Shown: one piece after another, positions 47,757 through 55,939 of the stretch
Layout: each line of letters starts with the position of its first letter
Position numbering within the stretch: position 1 is the first letter of the stretch
NCBI RefSeq assembly: GCF_003952265.1
Contig: NZ_CP034438.1
Coordinates: 372,001-436,000 of the forward strand
Length of the DNA stretch: 64,000 bases
Source of the DNA: Flaviflexus salsibiostraticola
GTDB taxonomy: Bacteria > Actinomycetota > Actinomycetes > Actinomycetales > Actinomycetaceae
Direction: 5' to 3'
The notes under the pieces: generated by a model
What the model was told of the DNA's origin: nothing
What the model saw: only the letters and a program-made list of their open reading frames with translations
Database searches by the model: none
Program-made: the position numbers and the translations under genes

Positions 47757-47790
47757 CCAGGGGCCCCGTCCGAGTGGACGGGGCCCCTGG
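47757..47790 (-). terminator. Terminator of the DUF349 gene
   Basis: CCAGGGGCCCCGTCC (47757-47771) and GGACGGGGCCCCTGG (47776-47790) form a perfect 15-base-pair stem with a GAGT loop, 17 bases past the stop of the minus-strand DUF349 gene. It lacks a T run. Confidence 0.7.
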
Positions 47791-47807
47791 GCGCACTGCG
47801 TGTGCGG

Positions 47808-49715
47808 CTACTTCAGCTGGTTGAGCCAGGCGCGGCGGGCATCGAGCGCCTCCTGGGCGCGCTTGGCCGCCTGCTCGTCACCCCTCGCCTTCGCATCCTC
47901 GAGCTCGGCCTCGTGCTTGGCGATGGCCTCTTCGAGCTGGGCTGCGAAGCCGGTGGCGCGCTCGACCTTCGACGGGTCTGTCCTGCGCCACTGCTCATCC
48001 TCAGCCGACCGGACGGCCGACTCGATGTCGCGGAGCCTGCCCTCGGTGCGGCCCATGTCCTTACGGGGCACGAAGCCGATCTGCTCCCAGCGGTCCTGGA
48101 TATCGTGGAGCTTCGCCTTCGCCGCCTGGATGTCCTTGATCGGCAGGATCGACTCGGCCTCCTTGACCAGTTCGAGCTTCGCCTGGAGGTTGGCAGTCTG
48201 CTCGCTGTTGATCGAGTCGCGGTCGGCCTGACGGGCGTCGAAGAAGACCTGCTGGGCCGCACGGAACCGCGCCCACAGCTTGTCGTCCTCCTTGCGGGTG
48301 ATACGGCCGGCGGCCTTCCACTCCTCGAGGAGGTCGCGGTACGCGGCAGAGGTCGCACCCCAGTCGGTCGAGGAGGACATCTCCTCGGCCCTCTTGATGA
48401 GGGCCTCCTTCTTGGCGGTCACCTCGTTGCGGATCGTCTCGACCTGCGAGAAGTGCTGGCGGCGGTGGCGGTCGAACTCGGTGCGTGCGCGCGAGAAGCG
48501 CTTCCACAGCGACTCCTCCGAGGACCGGTCGATCCTCGGCCCGCTCTTCTGGGCCGACTTCCACTGGTCGAGGAGGGCGTTGAGCTCGTTGCGGGAATCG
48601 CGCCAGTGGGTTTTCTCCGGATCCTGGGCGGCGATCGCCTCGGCGCGCTCGATGATCGTCGTCCGCTCGGCGAGAGCCTGCAGCTTGGCGACCCGGCGCT
48701 CCTCCTCGAACTCCGCCTGGCGGACCTTGAGCCGCTCACGGACGACCTCGGCGCGCTTGCGGAGAGCCTCGACATCGCCGACCACGGCCGGTTCGATGAG
48801 GGCCTCCTCGAGGGACTTGAGGGCGGGGACGATCTCCTGCGGGTTGACGAACTCGAGGCGGGACTCGAGGAGCGCCACCTGGGCGACGAGATCGAGGTAG
48901 CGGCGCACGTAGACCGACAGCGCCTCATCCTTCGAGTCCCCGATCGCGTACTGACCGACGAGACGCTCACCGCCGTCACCGGACGCGCGCAGGTAGACGT
49001 TGCCCTCCTCATCGACGCGACCCCACGCGGCAGCCTCCGAGGCTGCCTTCGGGTCGATCGGGGGAGCGGGCGGAACGACGGCGGGCTTGCCGGCGGGCTT
49101 CTTGGGAAGCGGCGGGGGCTTCGGGCCGCCCTTCGGCGGCTTCGGGGCAGGGCGTCCCGGGGTCGGAGTTGCACCCGTGGCGGTCCCATGGGGGACAGGC
49201 TTCGGGGCGCCCTCGCTCTCGCGACTCTCCTCGGAGGCGGGCGCGGACTCCGCCTTCTCGGCGGATGCATCGACTGTGACACCCGAGACGTCGTGGCTCG
49301 CCGGGGCCTCTGTCGAGACCTCGGCGTCGGCTGTTTGGCCGTCACCGCTGCCGGTGGAATCCACCGGTGTCACGTCGGCCACCGGGTCGGCGGCAGGTGT
49401 GTCGGTGAGCAGGTCCGAGGCGGACTGGGCCTCACCGCCGCCGTCCTCGGCGCGGTCGGCGGCGGGGACGGGCTCGCCCGTCAGCTGCTCGTCCGCTGCC
49501 TCGGTGGGCTCTTCCGTCGCATCGGCGGGAGCCTCGTCCGTCTGTGGGCTGGCTGCGCCCTCCTCGGGATCCGTGGGGACCGAGGTCTGGGCGTTGGCTC
49601 CGGGTGAGACGAGGGGCGCGTCAGACGCAGGCGTCTCGCTGCCTTCTTCTGTGAAGTCGTGGACCCTGGGCTCTTCGTTCTCTGTGGGTTCGTGACCCTG
49701 CGTTGACTGCGTCAT
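47808..49715 (-). CDS. DUF349 repeat protein
   Basis: A 635-residue protein in two parts. Residues 1 to about 230 are low-complexity, rich in Glu, Ala, Pro, Thr and Ser and then Pro/Lys/Gly (PGRPAPKPPKGGPKPPPLPKKP), probably disordered. The rest is helical with about five DUF349 repeats; the recurring core is W-x-R-F-x-x-A-x-x-x-F-x-x-R (SLWKRFSRARTEFDRHR, LWARFRAAQQVFFDAR). The family is conserved next to rel in actinobacteria and is of unknown function. The ATG at 49715 has CCAAGGAG upstream; the longer frame to 49805 is unlikely. Confidence 0.88.
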   Translation of the reverse strand: MTQSTQGHEPTENEEPRVHDFTEEGSETPASDAPLVSPGANAQTSVPTDPEEGAASPQTDEAPADATEEPTEAADEQLTGEPVPAADRAEDGGGEAQSASDLLTDTPAADPVADVTPVDSTGSGDGQTADAEVSTEAPASHDVSGVTVDASAEKAESAPASEESRESEGAPKPVPHGTATGATPTPGRPAPKPPKGGPKPPPLPKKPAGKPAVVPPAPPIDPKAASEAAAWGRVDEEGNVYLRASGDGGERLVGQYAIGDSKDEALSVYVRRYLDLVAQVALLESRLEFVNPQEIVPALKSLEEALIEPAVVGDVEALRKRAEVVRERLKVRQAEFEEERRVAKLQALAERTTIIERAEAIAAQDPEKTHWRDSRNELNALLDQWKSAQKSGPRIDRSSEESLWKRFSRARTEFDRHRRQHFSQVETIRNEVTAKKEALIKRAEEMSSSTDWGATSAAYRDLLEEWKAAGRITRKEDDKLWARFRAAQQVFFDARQADRDSINSEQTANLQAKLELVKEAESILPIKDIQAAKAKLHDIQDRWEQIGFVPRKDMGRTEGRLRDIESAVRSAEDEQWRRTDPSKVERATGFAAQLEEAIAKHEAELEDAKARGDEQAAKRAQEALDARRAWLNQLK

Positions 49716-49861
49716 GTCGCTCCTTGGGACGGGGTCGGCAAGTGCGTAACCGTTCTCGTGTTCGGACCTCAACATTATACGACGTTCCGCCGCATCGATG
49801 GCCACTGGAACGGAAGTTCATCGTCTTGGAAAGACCGTGGGGGCAGGGCTAACGTAGACCC

Positions 49862-50644
49862 ATGCGCTTGTTCATCTATACCGAGACGGCCTTCGAGGCG
49901 AACTGCTACATCTGGGAGAATACGGACACGAAGCAGGCCATGGTCGTCGACCCCGGTGCGGGCAGCGCCGAGTGGGTGGAGCAGAAGCTCGCAGCCGAGG
50001 GTCTCGAGCTCGTCGGCGTGCTCCTCACCCACGGTCATCCTGACCACGTGTGGGATGCGGCGAAGGTCGCCGGCGATCAGCCGGTCTTCATCGCGAAGCC
50101 CGATGCCTACAGGCTCGAGGATCCGCTGGCGCACACGCCCTTCACCACCCCGGGCCTCATCAGCCAGTTCCTCACGTGGGAGGAGCCGACCAACATCCAG
50201 ATGATCCCGGATGCCTGCCTCCAGGGCTCCGGCGCCCAGATCCTCCCCGGCTTCCCCATCCGGGCAGTGCTCATGCCCGGCCATACGGAGGGCTCGGTCG
50301 GCTACCTGACTGCGGGCGTGCTCGAGGACGGCGCGGGCGCGATCACGATCTCCCAGGGCGGCTGCGGGGGCGGCGGCTGCGACGGGTGCGATTGCGGGGC
50401 CGGCGGCGGCGAGGCCGAGCCGGTCGCCATCCTCTTCATCGGCGATGTCATCCTCGGCGAGTCGATCGGCCGCACAGACCTTCCGGGCGGCGATGATCGG
50501 GAGATGCAGGCGACCCTGCGGATGCTGACCGTCTCGATCAACCCGGACACCGTCCTGTGCACGGGTCACGGACAGCTGTCGACGCTCGGCTACCAGCTGC
50601 AGGCGAACCAGTTCCTCCGCTCGGCGGCGATGGCCGAGGCCTGA
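49862..50644 (+). CDS. Metallo-beta-lactamase fold hydrolase with Cys-rich insert
   Basis: A 260-residue protein of the glyoxalase II-like branch. Metal ligands are in THGHPDH (56-62), GHTEGS (H141), IGD (D195) and GHG (H236). Between H141 and D195 lies an insert (about 152-188) with four cysteines, C168, C173, C176 and C178, in a glycine-rich run, which looks able to bind another metal. Its gene neighbourhood (rel, then this, then hisS) matches actinobacterial relatives. It likely hydrolyses a thioester or related bond; substrate unknown. TAACGT ends seven bases before the ATG, so the message may be leaderless. Confidence 0.85.
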   Translation: MRLFIYTETAFEANCYIWENTDTKQAMVVDPGAGSAEWVEQKLAAEGLELVGVLLTHGHPDHVWDAAKVAGDQPVFIAKPDAYRLEDPLAHTPFTTPGLISQFLTWEEPTNIQMIPDACLQGSGAQILPGFPIRAVLMPGHTEGSVGYLTAGVLEDGAGAITISQGGCGGGGCDGCDCGAGGGEAEPVAILFIGDVILGESIGRTDLPGGDDREMQATLRMLTVSINPDTVLCTGHGQLSTLGYQLQANQFLRSAAMAEA

Positions 50645-50692
50645 TTCGGCACATACCGCACGTGCCTGACCAAAGGTGCGGCACAGCCGTGC

Positions 50693-50698
50693 GATAAT
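50693..50698 (+). promoter_or_regulatory. -10 box of a likely leaderless hisS promoter
   Basis: GATAAT ends eight bases before the hisS ATG (50706), with no ribosome-binding sequence in between. Transcription would begin at or beside the start codon. The -35 is not clear (TGACCA at 50667 is 20 bases away). Confidence 0.5.
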
Positions 50699-50705
50699 TG
50701 GCGCC

Positions 50706-52025
50706 ATGGCACGTCACTTCTCACTCTCCGGGTTCCCCGAATGGCTCCCCGAGCAAAGGCTCGTGGAGCAGCATGTCCTCACGACGCTTCAGCGGACATT
50801 CGAGCTCCATGGGTTCTCCGGCATCGAAACCCGGGCGGTCGAGCCCGTGTCCCAGCTGCTCTCCAAGGGCGAGACCTCGAAGGAGATCTACCTCCTGTCG
50901 CGGCTCCAGGCGGAGGCCGGCGGCGATGACGCCGAGCTGGGGCTCCATTTCGATCTGACCGTGCCGCTCGCCCGGTACGTCGTCGAGAACGCGGGCCGGC
51001 TCCTCTTCCCCTTCAAGCGCTACCAGATCCAGAAGGTCTGGCGCGGCGAGCGCCCCCAGGACGGCCGCTTCCGCGAGTTCGTCCAGGCCGATGTCGATGT
51101 CGTCGGCCAGGACACCCTCTCCCAGCATCACGACATGGAGCTGCCGCTCGTCATGGTCGACGCACTCGGCCGGCTCCCAATCCCGCGGGTTGTCGTCCGC
51201 GCCTCGAACCGCAAGGTCGCCCAGGGCTTATACGAGGCCGTCGGCATCGCCGACGTCGATGGTGCCCTGCGCGCGATCGACAAGCTCGACAAGATCGGCG
51301 AGAAGGCTGTGGCTGAGATGCTCATCGCCGGTGGGGCGACCGAGCAGCAGGCCGAGCAGGCCCTCGCCCTCGCCCGCATCCAGGGCTCCGATGGGTCGAT
51401 TGCCGACCGCGTGCTCGCCCTTGGCGCCCGCTCCGACCTGCTCGACGAGGGCCTTCACGAGCTCGTCGCCCTCATCGAGGGCGCGAATGCCCTCATGCCC
51501 GGCGCGATCACGGCTGATCTCAAGATCGCCCGCGGTCTCGACTACTACACGGGCACGGTCTACGAGTCGACGATGATCGGCCACGAGGATCTCGGCTCCG
51601 TCTGCTCGGGCGGTCGATACGACTCCCTCGCGACAGACGGGAAGAAGACCTACCCGGGCGTCGGGCTCTCCATCGGCGTCTCCCGGGTCCTCGCCCGGGT
51701 CCTCGGCGCCCCGCTCGTCGAGGTCTCGCGCAGCGTGCCCACGGCCGTCCTCGTCGCCGTCCTGGATGAGGATCACCGCGCTCAATCGGATCGCATCGCC
51801 ATGAGTCTCCGCGACCGCGGCATCCCAACCGAGGTTTCGCCCTCGGCCGCGAAGTTCGGCAAGCAGATCCGCTACGCGGACCGCCGCGGCATCCCCTACG
51901 TGTGGTTCCCCGGCGATCCGGACTCCGTCAAGGACATCCGCTCCGGCGATCAGACGGATGCCGACGCGGGGGAGTGGATGCCGCCCGCCGATGACCTGCA
52001 CCCGACCGTGCGGACGGTCTCATGA
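50706..52025 (+). CDS. hisS: Histidyl-tRNA synthetase
   Basis: A 439-residue class II synthetase. Motif 2 is seen around RYQIQKVWRGERPQDGRFREFVQADVDVVG, the histidine-specific motifs are ARGLDYYTGTVYE and CSGGRYDSL, and the anticodon domain starts near VAVLDEDHRAQSDRIA. The ATG at 50706 gives the usual start ARHFSLSGFPEWLPE; an earlier in-frame GTG at 50676 would precede the -10. The stop overlaps the first dynamin-like GTPase gene (ATGA). Confidence 0.94.
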   Translation: MARHFSLSGFPEWLPEQRLVEQHVLTTLQRTFELHGFSGIETRAVEPVSQLLSKGETSKEIYLLSRLQAEAGGDDAELGLHFDLTVPLARYVVENAGRLLFPFKRYQIQKVWRGERPQDGRFREFVQADVDVVGQDTLSQHHDMELPLVMVDALGRLPIPRVVVRASNRKVAQGLYEAVGIADVDGALRAIDKLDKIGEKAVAEMLIAGGATEQQAEQALALARIQGSDGSIADRVLALGARSDLLDEGLHELVALIEGANALMPGAITADLKIARGLDYYTGTVYESTMIGHEDLGSVCSGGRYDSLATDGKKTYPGVGLSIGVSRVLARVLGAPLVEVSRSVPTAVLVAVLDEDHRAQSDRIAMSLRDRGIPTEVSPSAAKFGKQIRYADRRGIPYVWFPGDPDSVKDIRSGDQTDADAGEWMPPADDLHPTVRTVS

Positions 52026-53725
52026 GCGAGGTCGCACCGCTCCTCGCCGATCTGCGCCAGACGCTCGACAGGCTGCGCTTCCCGCTCGACCTGCCCCAGT
52101 CCGCGGACGCACGCGAGGAGACCGCCGATCTGAGGCACCAGCTCGATGACTATGTCCTGCCCAGGTACGAGTCACTCGATGCCCCTCTCCTCGCCGTTGT
52201 CGGCGGCTCCACAGGCTCCGGTAAATCCGCCCTTGTCAACGCCCTGACGAGCACTCCGATCGCCCAGTCGTCCGCGATTCGTCCGACGACCCGCACGCCC
52301 CTTCTCGTCCATCATCCCGATGACAGGAGATGGTTCGACGGGGACCGGATTCTTCCCGAGCTCGCCCGCGTCCGGGGCGGCGACGGTGAGTCCCATACGG
52401 AGCTCGCCCTCGCCGAGGCCGAGACGCTTCCCCCGGGGCTCGCGCTGCTCGATTCCCCCGACATCGACTCGATCGTCGAGGAGAACCGGCGGCTCGCCGC
52501 CCAGCTTCTCGCCGCTGCCGACCTCTGGCTGTTTGTCACGACGGCGGCACGGTATGCGGATGCGATCCCGTGGGCCCTCCTCGATGAGGCAGCCGCCCGC
52601 AACATCGTCATCGCCATCGTTCTCAACCGGGTGCCGCCCGGAGTGGGTGCCGAGGTCCGCTCGGACCTCGCGAGGAGGCTCGAGCAGCGCAGCCTCTCCC
52701 ATGCACCCCTCTTCGTCATCGGTGAGACCGATCTGAGCGAGGGTGGGCTCATCCCCGATGCGGACGTCACCGATATCCGCGCCTGGCTCGAGGGGCTCGC
52801 CCACGACTCATCCGCGAGGACCGCTGTTGCCCGGCAGACCCTCGGCGGGGCCGTGGACGCGCTGACGCTCCGCGGCGAGACGCTCCTACCCGCACTCGGC
52901 GAGCAGCGCAGCGCGCTCGTCACCCTCGCCTCGCAGGTCGATGATGCGTTCGCGCACGCCCATGCGAAGGTTGTCTCCGCGGTCGATGATGGCTCGGTCC
53001 TTCGCGGCGAGGTTCTCGCCCGCTGGCAGGACTTCGTCGGCTCCGGTGAGATCCTCCGCCAGGTCGAAGCCGGCGTCGGCCGGCTACGGGACAGGATCTC
53101 GGCATGGTTCCGGGGAGGCACCCAGGCCCAGGCTGAGGAGATCGAAGAGGCGATCGAGGATGGCATCGCCCGCATGCTCGTCGGCGAGACTGAAACCGCG
53201 ATCGCAACCGTCGAGCGCGCGTGGGCGCGCGGCCTCGGCGGTGAATCCCTCGTCTCCGATGCTGCGGCGCGGCTGCGCTCCCACGACGAGCGCGTTGAAG
53301 CCGCAACGATCCTCGTGCGCGAGTGGCAGGCGACCCTCACCGATCTCATCCGCGAGGAGGGCCAGGACAAGAGGGCCGCCGCGCGGGTGCTGTCGCTCGG
53401 CATCAACACCGTCGGCATCGCCCTCATGATCGTCATCTTCGCCTCGACCGCCGGTCTGACCGGTGGTGAGGTCATGGTCGCGGGCGGCACCGCCGTCGTT
53501 GCCCAGAAGGTGCTCGAGGCAATCTTCGGTGATGAGGCGGTGCGCCGCATGGCGCAGTCCGCACAGAAGGACCTGCATCGTCGCGTCGGCGAGTTCATGG
53601 TCGATGATGCCGAGCCGTTCCGCGATGAGCTGGCGACCCTCGGGGTCGACGCCGCGGCCGGAGACGACCTGGCAGAGGTATTGGCGCTCCTCGCCGCCGC
53701 ACGGCGAGAGGAGCAGGGGGAGTGA
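52022..53725 (+). CDS. Dynamin-like GTPase, first of a pair
   Basis: A 567-residue GTPase with G1 GGSTGSGKS (61-69), a conserved threonine run RPTTRTP for G2 and G3 LLDSPDID (142-149); G4 is degenerate (LNRVPPG instead of NKxD). Long helical middle, then a hydrophobic segment (about 455-500) suited to membrane insertion. Tandem actinobacterial dynamin-like pairs of this layout include Streptomyces DynA/DynB and mycobacterial IniA/IniC, linked to membrane remodelling at septa or under drug stress. It overlaps hisS and the second GTPase by four bases each. Confidence 0.75.
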   Translation: MSEVAPLLADLRQTLDRLRFPLDLPQSADAREETADLRHQLDDYVLPRYESLDAPLLAVVGGSTGSGKSALVNALTSTPIAQSSAIRPTTRTPLLVHHPDDRRWFDGDRILPELARVRGGDGESHTELALAEAETLPPGLALLDSPDIDSIVEENRRLAAQLLAAADLWLFVTTAARYADAIPWALLDEAAARNIVIAIVLNRVPPGVGAEVRSDLARRLEQRSLSHAPLFVIGETDLSEGGLIPDADVTDIRAWLEGLAHDSSARTAVARQTLGGAVDALTLRGETLLPALGEQRSALVTLASQVDDAFAHAHAKVVSAVDDGSVLRGEVLARWQDFVGSGEILRQVEAGVGRLRDRISAWFRGGTQAQAEEIEEAIEDGIARMLVGETETAIATVERAWARGLGGESLVSDAAARLRSHDERVEAATILVREWQATLTDLIREEGQDKRAAARVLSLGINTVGIALMIVIFASTAGLTGGEVMVAGGTAVVAQKVLEAIFGDEAVRRMAQSAQKDLHRRVGEFMVDDAEPFRDELATLGVDAAAGDDLAEVLALLAAARREEQGE

Positions 53726-55320
53726 CCACGTTGAACGAAGGGCTGCACGATCTCAGCCGCGCCATCGAACTCGCCGCGGGCAAGGTCCCCGAGGATCTCC
53801 TCGCCCGGGCCGCGGCTCTCCGGGACACCGTCGTCGAGCGCCAGGCAGCCGGCCTCGAGACGACGGTCGTCGCCCTGTTCGGTGCCACCGGCTCCGGCAA
53901 GTCCTCGCTGTTCAATGCCCTCGCAGGGGCGCCGCTCGCCCGCGTCGCGGCCCGCAGGCCGACGACGAGCGCGCCCATGGCCGTCTCCGAGCAGCCGGCC
54001 TCCGAGGTACTCGACTGGCTCGACGTCAAAGACCGCCAGCTCCAGAGCGGGATCTTCTCCGACCACGGGGACCGCATCGTCCTCCTTGATATGCCCGACA
54101 TCGACTCGACCGAAGTCGCCAATCGAGAGATCGCCCGGCGTCTCGCCGGGGTCGTCGACGTCCTCATCTGGGTGCTCGACCCCCAGAAGTATGCCGACGC
54201 AGTCGTCCACGAGGACTACCTGCGGGCCATGAGCGAGCATTCCGACGTCACTCTCGTCGTCCTCAACCAGATCGACACGATCGATGATGAGGAGCGCAGG
54301 AGCGTCCTTGCGGACGCCCAGCGCATCATCCGCGAGGACGGCCTCAACGCCGATGTCCTGCCGACCTCGGCGCGGACCGGGGATGGCATCCCAGCCCTCA
54401 AGTCCCGCATCGTCTCCGTCGCCGCCACCCAGCAGGCCGCCTACGACCGTCTCGCTGCGGATGTGCGGGCGATCGGCCGTGACCTCAAGGGCACGCTCGG
54501 CGAGCCCGGTGCAGGGGTCGCACCGAAGGATCGGGCGAGGGTCACCTCGGCCGTCGCCTCGGCCGCCGGTGTCGACCAGGTCGCGAAGGCCGCGGCCGGC
54601 TCCTACCGCTATCGCGGGAAGAAGTGGGTGGGGTGGCCGCCACTCGCGTGGCTGCGCGCTGTCCGAGTCGACCCGCTCAAGGGCCTCCATCTCCTGCCCG
54701 AGAAGGGCGAGGTCCCTGCCCTGACCGGGGTGAGGGCCACCCCCGCGAAGGAATCCCAGGTGCGCGGCCTCGTCCGCGACATCGTCGCCGCCGCCACCGA
54801 GGGCATGCCGCCCGCATGGCGGCGGGACGCCCAGGAGATTGCGGAGTATCGGGTCGGCAATGTCCTCGACCACGCGGACCGGATTATCGCCCGCGCCGAC
54901 CTCGGCTACTCGAAGAAGCCCGGCTGGTGGTCCCTGTGGAGACTGCTGCAATGGATCTTCCTCCTCATCGCCGCCGCCGGCCTTGTCTGGATCGGTGTCC
55001 TCTGGGCATTCGAGTCGTTGGCGATGCCACTGCCGGATACTCCTCAGTTCGGGGACTTCCCGGTCCCGCCGGTGCTGTTCCTCGGGGGCCTTCTCGTGGG
55101 CCTCATTCTCACCCTGCTCGGCAGAGCCTTCCTCAACTCCGGCGCCAAATCGGTGGAGCGACGGGTTCGCAAGGCGCTGACGAAGGAGATCACGCCGGTC
55201 ACCGAAGAGCACATGCTCGCCGGAATCGATCAGGTGCTGGCGGAATCGCGGGAGCTCAATGAGCTGGCCACGAGGCTCGTCGGTGTTGGACAGAAGTCGG
55301 CGAAGAAGCGGCGGAGCTAG
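53722..55320 (+). CDS. Dynamin-like GTPase with two transmembrane helices, second of a pair
   Basis: A 532-residue GTPase. G1 GATGSGKSS (54-62), G2 RRPTTSAP, G3 LLDMPDID (about 115-122) and G4 LNQID (about 181-185) are all readable, so it looks more canonical than its partner. Two hydrophobic helices follow a Trp-rich stretch (WWSLWRLLQWIFLLI and VLFLGGLLVGLIL, about 405-470). Proximity and the four-base overlap with the first GTPase suggest a heteromeric complex at the membrane. Its terminator is split by the IS3 element. Confidence 0.75.
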   Translation: MTTLNEGLHDLSRAIELAAGKVPEDLLARAAALRDTVVERQAAGLETTVVALFGATGSGKSSLFNALAGAPLARVAARRPTTSAPMAVSEQPASEVLDWLDVKDRQLQSGIFSDHGDRIVLLDMPDIDSTEVANREIARRLAGVVDVLIWVLDPQKYADAVVHEDYLRAMSEHSDVTLVVLNQIDTIDDEERRSVLADAQRIIREDGLNADVLPTSARTGDGIPALKSRIVSVAATQQAAYDRLAADVRAIGRDLKGTLGEPGAGVAPKDRARVTSAVASAAGVDQVAKAAAGSYRYRGKKWVGWPPLAWLRAVRVDPLKGLHLLPEKGEVPALTGVRATPAKESQVRGLVRDIVAAATEGMPPAWRRDAQEIAEYRVGNVLDHADRIIARADLGYSKKPGWWSLWRLLQWIFLLIAAAGLVWIGVLWAFESLAMPLPDTPQFGDFPVPPVLFLGGLLVGLILTLLGRAFLNSGAKSVERRVRKALTKEITPVTEEHMLAGIDQVLAESRELNELATRLVGVGQKSAKKRRS

Positions 55321-55344
55321 GCGGCAATCTGAAGCAGAGAGCAT

Positions 55345-55357
55345 CGAGAAGGGCCGG
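55345..55357 (+). terminator. Left arm of a terminator split by the IS3 element
   Basis: CGAGAAGGGCCGG (55345-55357) lies 25 bases past the GTPase stop. Its exact complement CCGGCCCTTCTCG is found at 56808-56820, on the far side of the insertion sequence. Removing the IS and one CTAT copy restores a 13-base-pair stem with the eight-base loop CGCTATTC. Confidence 0.8.
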
Positions 55358-55359
55358 CG

Positions 55360-55363
55360 CTAT
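55360..55363 (+). repeat. Target-site duplication CTAT, left copy
   Basis: CTAT here directly precedes the left inverted repeat; the second copy is at 56802-56805 directly after the right inverted repeat. Three to four bases is the normal duplication length for IS3-family elements. Confidence 0.85.
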
Positions 55364-55422
55364 TGAAGTGCTCCCCGGAAGTTGGACTGTAGAAGTCAGT
55401 TCCGATTTCCGGGGAGTATTTC

Positions 55423-55911
55423 ATGTATTTGAGGTCTTTGTTATCGCCACAGCAGCGTGAAGAGGCTGTTGGCTTGTTCGAACGGGGCTACGGCGCATGG
55501 TTTGTTGCGACTCGGCTGTGCGTGCCTGAAGGTCGCGTGGCGCGGCTCTATGACCGGTGGCGGATCCATGGCAGATTGTGCCTCATGAACAAGCCAACCA
55601 GGACTCAGCACTCGTATGAGAAGAAGAAGGTCGTCGTAGAGCGTGTCCTGGCCGGGGAGTCGAAACCGGCCCTGGCTCAGGAGTTCCAGCTGTCCTCTCC
55701 TAAGCTCATCGATGCATGGGTGCGTCGCTATCGAGATGAGGGTGAGGCCGGCCTTCGACCCAAGCCCAAAGGCCGTCCACGTAAAGACGATGATGCTCCG
55801 CCGCGCCAGCTCAGTGAGCTCGAGCAGGTCCAGCGGGAGAACGAGCGGTTGCGGGCGGAGAACGCGTACCTGAAAAAATTGCGGGACTTGAGGGATCAGG
55901 GGCACAGGTGA
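55423..55911 (+). CDS. IS3-family transposase OrfA
   Basis: A 162-residue DNA-binding protein with two helix-turn-helix segments (LSPQQREEAVGLFERGYGAWFVA and LAQEFQLSSPKLIDAWVRRYRDEG), a basic linker (KPKGRPRK) and a C-terminal leucine zipper (LSELEQVQRENERLRAENAYLKKL), as in IS150-type OrfA. GGGGAG precedes the ATG. A slippery AAAAAAT at 55873-55879 followed by a stem-loop allows a -1 shift into orfB, giving the OrfAB transposase. The stop overlaps the orfB GTG. Confidence 0.92.
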   Translation: MYLRSLLSPQQREEAVGLFERGYGAWFVATRLCVPEGRVARLYDRWRIHGRLCLMNKPTRTQHSYEKKKVVVERVLAGESKPALAQEFQLSSPKLIDAWVRRYRDEGEAGLRPKPKGRPRKDDDAPPRQLSELEQVQRENERLRAENAYLKKLRDLRDQGHR

Positions 55912-55939
55912 GAACCCTCGCTGTCGCCACCCTCAAGTC
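55873..55939 (+). other. Programmed -1 frameshift signal of the IS3 element
   Basis: The heptamer AAAAAAT (55873-55879) is followed after five bases by GACTTGAGGG (55885-55894), which pairs perfectly with CCCTCAAGTC (55930-55939). In the -1 frame there is no stop between the slippery site and orfB, so a shift fuses the two. The orfB start codon lies in the loop. Confidence 0.75.

Noticed and set aside
52312..55344. A 1010-residue open frame on the minus strand opposite the two GTPases
   Set aside because: Composition is Arg/Ser/Ala shadow coding; the plus strand has clear G motifs and overlapping starts.
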